From Lingula anatina (lineage: Eukaryota > Brachiopoda > Lingulata > Lingulida > Lingulidae): a stretch of DNA of 42,240 bases. The position numbers and the translations under genes were made by a program. The DNA is taken from positions 489,905 to 532,144 of the forward strand of contig NW_019776168.1 of the NCBI RefSeq assembly GCF_001039355.2, written 5' to 3'. The notes below the pieces were generated by a model. The model worked only from the letters and a program-made list of their open reading frames with translations, was not told where the DNA came from and made no database searches. This document shows positions 33,684 through 42,240 of this stretch, one piece after another (positions within the stretch are counted from its first letter, which is position 1; the number at the start of each line of letters is the position of its first letter).

Positions 33684-36300
33684 AGTATACTTACTAGTAC
33701 AATCGCTTAGAGTCTCAGACCACAACCCTGAGTCGAGGCACTCCACGGCCTTGTTCTCTGTGCCGTCACTGTGCTCAAAGCCTGAATGACACTGGTACCC
33801 GATCACGTTGCCGATGACATTCAGAGTCGAATTTGTCGTGGCATGAGTCAACGTCTGCGCTGTTGGACATTCTAAAATGAAAATAAAAAGTTTATTTCAT
33901 GTATATAATCAGTGTGCAGAATATATTACATGTATCATTCTCATATTTTACAATCCACAACGATGTTCCTATCACCAGCTACAGATCTCTTTCTCGGTTA
34001 TGTGTGCGATGTGTGTAGTTGGTATCGGTGTTTTCATTAATGTATGCAGAGTATGCTCCTGGTTTTATACAATTTTGAGAGAATTAAGAAAAAAAAACAG
34101 AACAAAACATAAACGAGTTCTTACCCCCTGGTCTTTCACAGATATATCCGTTGACGGTGGTGGCGCAGTTCTCGTCAAACCAGTAGGCCCCTGGCCCAAA
34201 CACGACACAGTCTCCGTCGCCATTGGGCTCGGCCACGGGGGAGAGACCCCAGTTGAAATATGTGGTGTTTTCGTTGTTATTCAGGACCCACAGAGATGTA
34301 CTGGTATTTTTAGTGAGACCAATCCAAAATTTCTGACTCGATCCCAATCCGGCGGGGCTGAAATACATTTAATTCTATGTGCATTATCTATTTTTTTTTG
34401 TAACTGATCAACTGTTTATATTCTAGGATTTTTTTAGTTTTTTATTGGTTGAACAGAATTTTATGCACAGACACAAACAACTATCTTCTTCACATTATTG
34501 CACATGCGCCAAGTTTAAAAACATTGGACAACAATGTAATCCAATGAAGTATTGAGTAAAAAAGATGTTAAAAAATTAAAAGACTTAAATGTTTAGAATT
34601 ACACAAATATGCATCTGAGCACATTCACTCACGTTATACTTGAAATCCTGGTGTTCTCCCCACTGTCTGCCACGGTGGCCAGATATCCTCCCAAACCCTG
34701 GCAGGCAGTTTCTGCCGCGGAGTAGTCGACACTGCCAGTCTTCCTGATGTAGCAGAAACCCTGCTCCAAGGACCATTGGTTGGAGGGACACGCGGCGCCT
34801 TGGGAATAAGTACAGATTAGAACCCATATAAGAAATATTCTTATTTTGATAAACTTTGATCTTTAAACTGAGGAAGCGTGAAATGCGTCCTTTTTTGTGA
34901 GTTTATGAATCGTAGGATGTGGCCGATTTAAAAGATAGGACATCAAATTCTCTAAAGAGATTGCACAAAGAACACAGGAATGGTCATTTAATAATAATTA
35001 AGATGCAGTTTTTCGCATAATATCATTTTATGGCCAGATATAACAGAGTTAGGTGTGTTGAACGGATAAGTTTGTCTCAAACATATAGGACCTATAAGCC
35101 ACTAATTTAGCCTTCAATTTCAAAATTACTTGTGTCTATTATATGGGTCTAACATTAATCCCAGCACATACCTTTCACATGGTGGATTAAGCAGAAGCCA
35201 AAAAAGACAATTGCTACAATCTCCTGAAATAAAAAATGTAAGTGGGTTTTAAACTCGTTGAAAAACGAAGAAATATCATTTTACATCGGACCTATTACCC
35301 AAATACCCAATTGACGTAAATATTTTATTGCAATAATTACATATGATAGGCCTCTGGCGCATTTCTATTATGGAGTTTGATTCATAAGTATACAGAATAT
35401 TTATTTTGCCTACCACAATGGTAAATCGGCAATTTTCAATATCGGTGTATTAAACCTGAAAATCGATTTCCGATACGTTCTTTATGCAGCCCGAAAAGGC
35501 GTCCCGCACAACCCAGATACAGAAAACCAGTCGATAAAAACACCTTAATAAAACATGCCAACCTAACTTCAGATCGATAACAAATGGGTAACAAATAGGA
35601 AACTGTTGAATACTTATACGTTTAGGGTTAATTTTCGAATGTCATATTCTAATTCAATGCAAAACAACAAATATTTTAAAGTGATTTTGATAACTTCTGA
35701 TTATTATCTGATCAATATTGAGAGTCAAGCTTGCATTTTAGTTATATTTAGGAAATTGGATCACGGTTGACCTGTTTCTTATCATTTTCACTTATTCAGT
35801 AAATTCAAATTGAAATCTATTTCTGTATCTTTGGCAATTTACAATGTTCTGTACATTGATATACTAGAGTGTTAGATATATAGTAAGAAACAAAAATATA
35901 GATATGTACTAAGAAACATTTAATCCCAAAGAGACCGTCACCGCATACGTTTTGTAAGTTGTACAAATAATACCTGAACAGTTTTTATTATTAACATCAA
36001 AACATATTTCTAGAAGGGTCGTTAGAGTGAAACTGGAGCAAAAATTGGCGACCTTTCAGGGTTTAAATGGCGTGAAATCAAATGTTAGTCATTTCTACAA
36101 GACAAAATATGCTGGCCAAGTAGGGGGGGGGGCAGCTAAATAAAAATACTATTTGTATGTTCATTTACACCAGCTTGATCATTTGTAATTAAACATCATT
36201 AGAAAATCCTCAGTATGAGAACAGTTTAGTACATACAATGCGATATCAGGACTTCAGTTATGGTCTTACATGTACAGGACACACTTACCTTTGCCTTCAT
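24642..36300 (-). CDS. Selectin-like lectin/sushi receptor with giant zinc-knuckle cytoplasmic tail
   Basis: Twelve exons join in frame: 36300-36289, 35223-35172, 34798-34633, 34357-34125, 33871-33695, 33409-33224, 32871-32689, 32415-32224, 31747-31562, 31346-31158, 30836-30651 and 30385-24642. They total 7,506 nt, for 2,501 residues. Predicted order: signal peptide (1-~23), C-type lectin domain (~24-154), seven sushi/CCP domains (155-587), one membrane span (~607-637), three CCHC zinc knuckles (675-724), a long Pro-rich region of repeated hydrophobic-(F/L)-(S/T)-P motifs, and lysine-block repeats to the end. The lectin-plus-CCP ectodomain suggests a type I cell-surface receptor for glycans in adhesion or innate recognition. 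The role of the tail is unknown. An alternative is that the last exon belongs to a separate gene starting at the in-frame ATG within the membrane span. Matching phase 1 at the 30385 acceptor, the tight polypyrimidine-AG, and a signal peptide with no other membrane anchor favour one gene. Confidence 0.75.
24680..26142 (-). other. Lysine-block C-terminal repeats of the receptor
   Basis: The last ~480 residues contain about eleven blocks of 4-8 consecutive lysines, mixed with Arg, Asp and Glu. They are separated by acidic or Ser/Thr-rich linkers of roughly 25-60 residues, each starting again with a GEKKKKK-like motif. The layout is a degenerate tandem array, likely disordered and highly charged. 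Several blocks would score as nuclear or nucleolar localisation signals. On the plus strand it appears as long CTT-rich tracts, which explains the many false Phe/Ser-rich open frames there. Confidence 0.85.
26440..29585 (-). other. Array of hydrophobic-(F/L)-(S/T)-P motifs in the receptor tail
   Basis: I count about twenty copies of a short motif such as VFTPS, IFTPL, LFSPD or LLTPM, spaced irregularly over about 1,050 residues. Many continue as DP(S/T)Q or end in PEGATEP: NIFTPLFEIDASQVIPEG and NIFTPLPFTDPTQRIPEG are clear duplicates. A second, rarer motif alternates with it: R(C/P)(I/M/F)S, as in QRQCISPS, GQRCMSPS and SRPMSAS. Each S/T-P could be a proline-directed kinase site. The segment has no recognised fold and looks disordered. 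Confidence 0.8.
29976..30125 (-). other. Three tandem CCHC zinc knuckles just inside the membrane span
   Basis: Protein residues 675-724 hold three consecutive C-x2-C-x4-H-x4-C motifs: CKHCKEEGHRSRDC, CRYCKTDDHQTKEC and CDVCGYHGHLPEEC. All twelve zinc ligands are present with canonical spacing. Such knuckles bind single-stranded RNA or DNA, or act as protein interaction modules. A basic stretch (PPEKKKKKK) separates them from the membrane span. Confidence 0.93.
30237..30329 (-). other. Predicted transmembrane segment
   Basis: Residues ~607-637 are almost all hydrophobic (including IVVATATVPMALIGGFLTFI), preceded by a Pro-rich juxtamembrane piece (KPPDPVPVEAA) and followed by His/Arg/Lys residues, as expected for a type I span with a cytoplasmic positive side. 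Confidence 0.8.
30849..30902. repeat. (AAT)n microsatellite in an intron
   Basis: About eighteen AAT units, immediately 5' (on the minus strand) of the last CCP exon; the acceptor of that exon is about 10 bp away. Confidence 0.96.
31902..32071 (+). mobile_element. Degenerate copy of the CAGGCC...GGCCTG MITE (copy 3)
   Basis: It starts CAGGTCC and ends GGCTACAGGTCTG, with a poly-G block, AAAGAACC and GGGAAAAGGTC in the same order as the copy at 41921-42100. Flanking pentamers (TGATT and TATTT) are not a clean duplication. It is older and more diverged than the other two, and sits in an intron of the receptor gene. Confidence 0.7.
33173..33218. repeat. (AAAT)n microsatellite next to a donor site
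   Basis: About eleven AAAT units with one change, just intronic of the donor of the second CCP exon (GTGAGTTTATTT on the minus strand). Confidence 0.95.
33651..33682. repeat. (AG)n microsatellite
   Basis: Sixteen AG units in the intron just after the first CCP exon. Confidence 0.95.
34125..34798 (-). other. C-type lectin domain exons of the receptor
   Basis: Two exons (34798-34633 and 34357-34125, phases 1-2 and 2-1) encode one CTLD of about 130 residues. It begins CPSNQWSLEQGFCYI, continues ACQGLGGYLATV and FWIGLTKN, and ends NCATTVNGYICE. Six cysteines fit a long-form CTLD. The long loop carries AEPNGDGDC, so the EPN signature of mannose-type calcium-dependent sugar binding is present. 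The usual WND is replaced by WFD. Confidence 0.92.
35172..36300 (-). other. Signal-peptide exons of the receptor
   Basis: A four-codon exon (ATG AAG GCA AAG, 36300-36289) splices over a 1,065-nt intron to 35223-35172. Together they encode MKAKEIVAIVFFGFC and a few polar residues, a typical signal peptide that leads into the lectin domain. A TATATAA motif at 36335-36329 is only ~30 bp before the ATG, so it would give a very short leader; a further 5' non-coding exon is possible. Confidence 0.75.
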
Positions 36301-37280
36301 AATGGTAAGAAATCCTAAACGTATGGAATTATATATCCGTCGTATTCAAGTCACATTGTGTCTGCGGAAAACAAGTCCAATGCCTCATCTTTAATCAGTT
36401 TTTTAACAAGAGAAAAATGAAGAGGTCAGCTTCTCTCCGCCATTTTAGTTAACTAAAGCTTTTGGAACAGATTTTAAAGAAAGGAAATCGATATATCGCA
36501 AGGCAGCTAATAAATAAACGTCGGTAAGGTCAATACGAAGACAAAGCATTTGTAACAAATCAATCATAAAATTTGATCCAAAATCGTTTAAGAAATGCCG
36601 AGGTCAGGTAAAGTTGTTCGTGGGCCGTTGAAGGAAAAACACGGATTCACAAGATCTACCACAATAGTTACTTCGAAACTGAGCAACACATTCTTATTTC
36701 TTGTTCTTTCAAACTGAGACAGTATACTTTGACCGCTCGTGAGATTGTTTCTATAGTATTTACTTTTTAACAATCTTTACAGGTCTTTAAAGCAGGTTAA
36801 ACCGTTTTGCATTAAAATATACATATTCAAAAATGCTCCTTTGCGAGAGTGGAAAAAGCATAGTGTTCCCATGTCATAAGCCATGACTGGTATTTCTTTA
36901 TTTCAAGTAAGAAACTCGACAGAGATGGTCAGTAACCACCATAAGAATGTCAATGACACCACAATAACGCATTTAACTTTCTATAAATGACAACTTTCAC
37001 ATTAAACCAATCCACAAAAAAAACCTCCTGATTAATTAAAGCGTTTATTAAATAGCACAGTAGCTTTAAATCTGCAGAACGTACAACAGGGGTGAAGCGT
37101 ACATTAGACAATGCTGTTACAGTCATGACCGTCACACACCTGTAACTTATAAGGAGAGGGCCACCGAATTGTTGACGGGTTGTTTCTGGATAGCACACTG
37201 TATTCATTTTTACACTTGGATATGAATAATCTATTAATTTTAAAATAAAAAAATTCCTCTGTAACAGTTTTACAGGTGAT
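36301..37280. other. Intergenic region between the receptor gene and the DDX28-like gene
   Basis: Both flanking genes read leftward, so this is the receptor's promoter plus the 3' UTR of the helicase. A minus-strand AATAAA at 37044-37049 is a possible polyadenylation signal for the helicase. No other gene seen. Confidence 0.5.
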
Positions 37281-40200
37281 TTATCTCCCCGCCATGGCCT
37301 CCTCTATCTCCTTTTTCCTTGCATGCCGCCCCTGGAGTTTGCGCTTGATGTTTGCATTCACGTTGTGAAACTGTTCCATCTGACGCACAGCCGTCTGCAA
37401 ATTCAATCAAATTTAATTTTAGATAAAGGACTAGAAACAACCAACAAGCAGCAGCTTAAGATGTTATAGGCATATTTTTATACACATATTTCATGTAAAT
37501 TAAACAATAAAACTATTGATGCAAAAAGGGTTTTTTAAAAACTTCTGACGACATTTGTTTCACCTCTCAATATACAACCTATTGTGAACCACTTAATTTG
37601 CATTCCAAAGAAAAAACAAAACAAAACAAACTAGCCAAGTTTGGTTGTCTGCATCATAAAGTAGCCCTGCAATGCACAGTACTTCAAACAGTATTGTTTA
37701 AAACACACACTGTGACTTTCTTTTAATATATCAAACCAAACTCTTCAATTCTGATCTCTCTTTCTAACTGGACAACACAATCTTCAACTTTATTTAACTT
37801 TTTTCAAATATCCAACTTCCCTCCTGTCACCGACTCTTTTATCTTACCGTCTGCTATCAGAAATAGTCGGAAATATCAAAGAACTTTTTTTCATTATTTT
37901 GTCTCCAAACCAGACCTGCTCACCTCTATCTGCCACAACAGCTCCACGTCCCAGTTATGGATGACCAGACTGGTGACAAAGCCAGGCTGTTCACTGCCCA
38001 CTCGCCCCACCCTCCCAACACGGTGGATATAGTCCGACATGAAGCGCGGGAAGTCAAAATTTACTATATGCTGAACCTGGAAATTATGGAAAATTCAATC
38101 AATAAATATGGTATTCAGTTAATTGTAAAGAGACTAAGGTGTTTATACCAGTGGTGCATGTTTTGATCCTTCATCTAGGATTCTTTATCACGAATTGGTA
38201 ACTGATGATTTTTGAAGAATATACACACAAATTTAATAGAAATATATTTCTATGAATTCACCAACACCGCCGATCTGCATTTGAACATGTGTTAATTTTA
38301 ATATCAATTACTGTTTCAACAGTTCAAAGGGATTTTTGATCTGCTACCTCTCATTGCGGTTGCTCTTTTAGCTCTAGATAGACAACTATGATATGGATAG
38401 TGGAGAATGATAATGAGCGACCTTTTCTTACAGTGACAATCACATAATCACAAACAATATCCTCAATCAATTGTTTTTATATTAACTAATATCATGTGAT
38501 AATAAAATTATTTTATGAAAATCCCTGCAATTTTTCAGGTGATGAATTATTTCAACATACCCACGTGGTATCCAGTCCCCTTGAGGCAATATCTGAGCAG
38601 ATAAGGATGTTGAATTCTCTTCTACGAAATCTTTGGAATCTTCCTGCCCTTTCCTAAAATATAAAAATTGTTCAGCATTAAAAACTCTACTTTAGACTTT
38701 GACTGTAAAACAGGAGTGTTTACTTTAATTTATTACATTATATTCAGGTGCGATTCCAGACTTATTTTCCAAATTATTTTTGTTGATCCATCCTCTATTT
38801 TTGACCGTCTTCAGACAGGAAAAATTGGATACCCATAAATGTAAACTTGAAAATCTGACCGTCTTCCAGAAGACCCAGAAGACAGCCTCAATCCACCCCT
38901 GATATTTCTTCACCTTTCTGTCCAATTGTTTATGCAACTCCATGCACTCCACCCCATTTTCCTTGAGGAACCTGGACAGCCAGTAGCATGTCTTGACACT
39001 ATTACAGAACACCATTACAGGAACTTCTTTCCTCTGCAACTCTCTGGCTAGCTTCAGCATGTATTCTGAAAGAGTTATTTCACAGCTGAACAAAGTTAAA
39101 AACAGTTTTTTTTTCAAGGCACTTCATTTTACAAATAAGATCAAATAAATGTTTAAAGATAAAGAAAAAACCCTGTGCATCATATAGCACACTTTCAGTG
39201 CAAAGTTTCTTTTCCATTTAAAACTAGTCAATGAAGAAATACAGTTTATTAAAACTAACCTCCTTGCTTTTTGGGTGTAAGTCTGACAAACTTCTGTGGC
39301 ACATGAGGCATCAATTTGTGTAAGTGCTTTGTTGTCACTTTGGTAAAACTTTCAATCTGTAATATAGAAGAAAAGATGCACTTCTTCTTTCCATATGCAA
39401 GGGCTTCCAGTTATCAATCAAGGTCATTAAAACTAAAAACAACTTGCTAGTGAAGAAGCATTTGATTTCTTTAGCAGTTTCCTATTCATATTTTACTATG
39501 TTATTAAACTGCTAATATAAAATGCTCTTTTCTTCAAGTACCCAAATAGGAGTTATGCTTAACATACGCTAAATATTAGGAAAATAAGTATATTTCAGCA
39601 AATCATTGCAAAAATAATGAAATATATTTTCCTTTATATTATTGTCAGAACAGCAAAGAAAATGTGTGATTGCCAACACAAGCCTTGTTGAGAGGCAAGA
39701 CAAATCTCCAATGACACGAGACCAACTGGAGAGTGACTGTCAGGAAGAGTGCATCAATCATATTCCACAGGTGGTCACTTACTGGAGCTATGTCCTCTAA
39801 CACTGTATCCAGTCCCCGGGGCAGTGTGGCTCCCACTATGGCCAACTGTGCAGCCCCCAGCATACCACTGGCACTCTGACCAACCTTAAGGAAGGGCAAC
39901 AATAATCAAGATATATCAAACAGTTGAGCAAAAAATTTAGAGGGACAACCAAACTGAAGTGAACAAACAAATAATAGAGAGACACAGGATGTAATGATAA
40001 AATTATTCACAATTAATTTTGTCGATCTAGCTAATGCTCAATAACTCTACTGGAAAAATTTTGAATAAAATCTTTCATTTTGTGAACTACTGAAACAATT
40101 AAGATGCCAGTGTGTTTGTATCATACCTGTATATTTTTGAACAAGCGACTGACAAATGTGGCGAAACTATCATCCAGTAGAGTGTCACCTTCATCCAGAA

Positions 40201-41565
40201 CCAAGTGCTCTGCTGCACTCAAATCAAAATGACCTATAAAATATATATGCATATTACATACATTTTATTTATAGTATATGTATAGTACATGTGAAGCAGC
40301 CTATCCAGTGATAACAATTATATTCTTTTATATGCATGATCATTTAATATCTTATATATGTACAACTAAAGTTTGACCTCTAGTTATAAAAATTTGATCA
40401 TAATTTACCTTCTTTCATGGCTGAAATTAATGTTCCAGGAGTGCCTACCACCATATCTACTTTTTCTTTTTTTTCGAAAAACTGGAATAAAATTCACTGA
40501 TTTATCATATCACACAAACAGCTCTTTATGGTAAAGAGTTTCATTTATATTGTTATTTTCTTTTAAAAAATCTAAATCTTTAATGCCAGGTGAAAATTAC
40601 TTGTTTAAATGTCTCTTTCATTGTTGTTATTTGCAGCAAAAAGTAATGTTATTACAATAAAGTAATATAATGATATGCCAGAAGTTTTTTACATTATGCT
40701 CTCTGGTATTTTAAATAATATTAACACTACTTGAACTACATGACAGTTTGTTCTTTTCGGATTAGATTTTGTAACAACTGTGAAGTAGTGCAGTACCTTT
40801 GCTTTATGTCCACCACTCAAAGCAAGCACCGAGAGATGTAAATTATCCATTATTCTACGTGCAACATACTGAAATAAACATTGAAAAAATAACATTATAA
40901 ACTTGTGATTACTTAACCTTTAGTCAATCTGATATCCTTTTCAAAACATTTTCATTTCCTAAATCATCAATTACTAAATCCATTTGGAGAAAATCAGCTT
41001 TTAAAAAAACATGATAACTTCTCATGCTCTGTGATATGTCAATCTCTGAACAGGCAAGAAAAAAAAAAACTCTCGGTAGAATCTGTATCAATGGGACTAT
41101 AATTTACAAACATTTTCTTGAACTGCTATGTCCAGTTAAACTTAATGCACATCATACCCTAGAATGTTTGAAATAACTCACATAAACCTGATCCACCAGC
41201 TCTCTTGCTGGAACAACTATTACACTTCGTGGACAGTTTGGGCGTTGGTCTAACCCATCAAATGGATTAATTTTCAGCATGTGAAGGATGGGTAGCAGAT
41301 ACGCAAGAGTCTTCCCACTCCCTAGAAAAAAGGCGAGAGGAAAAAACATTATATATAAGAAAAATTGAGAAGAAGAATGGCAGCTACTGTATTTCTATGA
41401 GTCAATAATAACATCAGATTTTAAAGAAAGTTTATTTGTATCATACACAATGTAACTATTACACAATGAAATTATTTTATCAAAAATTGGAAATCAAAGT
41501 TTCATACCTGTTTCTGCAGCACATATCACGTTGTTATTGTTTAGCATCTCTGGGATTGTTAGAGC
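37281..41565 (-). CDS. DDX28: DDX28-like mitochondrial DEAD-box RNA helicase (5' exons outside window)
   Basis: In human cells DDX28 is a mitochondrial RNA-granule helicase needed to assemble the large mitoribosomal subunit. Eleven exons join in frame: 41565-41508, 41321-41182, 40868-40797, 40481-40409, 40233-40127, 39884-39783, 39356-39260, 39065-38914, 38653-38561, 38076-37924 and 37394-37281, for 386 residues to the stop. Motifs in order: AAETGSGKT (I), PARELVDQ (Ia), GTPGT (Ib), [12 protein letters not shown] (II), GATLP (III), VFCNS (IV), SRGLD (V) and HRVGRVGR (VI). The match to DDX28 is specific in LTIPEML...AAETGSGKT, DTLLD(D/E)[11 protein letters not shown] and [14 protein letters not shown]. 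Motif II is DEGD, not DEAD. The Q-motif and the mitochondrial presequence would be on exons right of the window. Human DDX28 is intronless, whereas this gene has many introns. Confidence 0.87.
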
Positions 41566-41920
41566 CTTAAAAAAGTAGATTGCAAAATTGTACCTCCAAT
41601 GTATTTCATGTACTAGGTTATCTAGAATCTCAATATTGTAATCAAAACTCAAACAAAACTGTATCAGAATTCTCAATCTGAATTAAATGCCATTAATATC
41701 CATTGGTGCACGATTTGGATTATTTAAAAAAATTCAAACATGGACTTTCATGTTGGTGTGAGTTTATCAACATATGTAATGCTAATAAATACCACAGTTT
41801 CTTAAACTATGTGTATCAGTACGTAAAAATCTTAAATTTCCTATCTGCAACTGTCCTTTACTGCCAAGTCTATGTAATTCAGCTTTATACTTTGAAGAAT
41901 AGGGTTTGAAATTGACTGAA

Positions 41921-42100
41921 CAGGCCTGTAGCCGGGGGTGGGGGGGGGGGGGGTTCGAAAGGTTCGAAAGAACCACCCCTTTTGCTGGGAAAAGGTCCAG
42001 TTTGGGTAAAATTTGATCTAGGTACATGAAGTTTTTATGGGAAAAGGTCCACTTTTTCAGGAAAAGAACCCCCCTTTTGATATTGCTGGCTACGGGCCTG
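41921..42100 (+). mobile_element. MITE with 5-bp target duplication (copy 2, intact ends)
   Basis: Starts CAGGCCTGTAGCC and ends GGCTACGGGCCTG, a 13-bp terminal inverted repeat with one mismatch. Flanked by a perfect CTGAA duplication (41916-41920 and 42101-42105). The interior has a poly-G block, two GGGAAAAGGTCCA segments and no coding frame. Best-preserved member of the three copies here. Confidence 0.88.
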
Positions 42101-42131
42101 CTGAAGATAGTAGAAGTTTCCCCATGCCAGT

Positions 42132-42240
42132 CTTACATATACCTGTATGTGTGTGGGCTTACATATACCTGTATGTGGGTGGGCTTACATATACCTGTAC
42201 ATGGGTGGGCTTACATATACCTGTATGTGGGTGGGCTTAC
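42132..42240. repeat. 26-bp minisatellite running off the right edge
   Basis: Units of CTTACATATACCTGTATGTG followed by GGTGGG start at 42132, 42158, 42184, 42210 and 42236, an exact 26-bp period with one or two base changes per unit. It continues beyond the window. Confidence 0.95.

Larger units (their letters stand above)
30651..33871 (-). other. Seven sushi/CCP domains, one per phase-1 exon
   Basis: Exons of 177, 186, 183, 192, 186, 189 and 186 nt, all phase 1-1, each encode one CCP module of about 60 residues with the pattern C...YxC...C...W...C. Examples are TYTCEVNG...VRCVDAGWS...PEC and YTCHNGYQFSPG...ISCNASGVW...PHC. Module 4 (32415-32224) has its first three cysteines, but ends in DPATLTAT, with no fourth Cys. 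The symmetric phase-1 exons are the usual substrate for exon shuffling and duplication. Confidence 0.93.
41566..42240. other. Intron of the DDX28-like gene, repeat-rich
   Basis: The exon at 41565 starts just before motif I, so the Q-motif exon must be further right. This 675-bp stretch has no coding match and holds a MITE copy and a minisatellite. Confidence 0.7.

Noticed and set aside
42132-42240. CRISPR-like array
   Set aside because: Contiguous 26-bp units with no spacers, in a eukaryotic intron: a minisatellite.
1-42240. tRNA or rRNA genes
   Set aside because: I looked for the GGTTCRANNCC B-box with paired arms and found no convincing case; a covariance-model scan would be decisive.

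Overview
This is a piece of an animal nuclear genome. It is AT-rich, its genes are split by introns with GT-AG borders, and it carries microsatellites, short inverted-repeat transposons and a minisatellite. The gene set (NAF1, TIMM23, an atonal-superfamily bHLH factor, a lectin/sushi receptor, a DDX28-like helicase) and a bHLH resembling the Delilah family point to a bilaterian invertebrate. My guess is a marine lophotrochozoan such as a mollusc, but the taxon is inference. All exon models were read by eye from splice signals and reading-frame continuity; no transcript data were available.

Layout, left to right. (1) 540-3416, minus: most of NAF1, the box H/ACA snoRNP assembly factor, with its 3' end off the left edge. 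Its N-terminal region is acidic, internally duplicated and rich in SUMO-consensus lysines. (2) About 4275-4677: a short divergent promoter region with an NRF1-like palindrome. (3) 4678-7614, plus: complete TIMM23, seven exons, 209 codons. (4) 7615-18208: mostly gene-poor DNA holding one clean 150-bp MITE, a long (TA)n tract, a possible two-exon small membrane-protein gene (9579-10349, minus) and an orphan open frame (14400-14765, minus). (5) 18209-18880, minus: an intronless bHLH transcription factor. (6) 18881-24578: non-coding as far as I can see, with an element bounded by perfect 21-bp inverted repeats. (7) 24642-36300, minus: a twelve-exon gene predicted to encode about 2,501 residues. 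(8) 37281-41565, minus: the C-terminal 386 residues of a DDX28-like mitochondrial DEAD-box helicase, whose 5' exons lie off the right edge. The window ends in another MITE copy and a 26-bp minisatellite.

The most unusual item is the gene at 24642-36300. Its ectodomain looks like a selectin without the EGF module: signal peptide, C-type lectin domain, then seven sushi domains, each on its own phase-1 exon. The transmembrane segment and a cytoplasmic tail of about 1,860 residues are all on a single 5.7-kb exon. That tail has three CCHC zinc knuckles next to the membrane, then about twenty hydrophobic-(F/L)-(S/T)-P motifs, then a lysine-block tail. I know of no described receptor with this combination. 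Splice phases and total length (7,506 nt, divisible by three) are consistent across all twelve exons.

Three genes have a cell-biological link: TIMM23 (mitochondrial import) and DDX28 (mitochondrial RNA/ribosome biogenesis) serve mitochondria, and the NRF1-like site lies at the TIMM23/NAF1 divergent promoter. Nothing suggests the window works as one coordinated locus.
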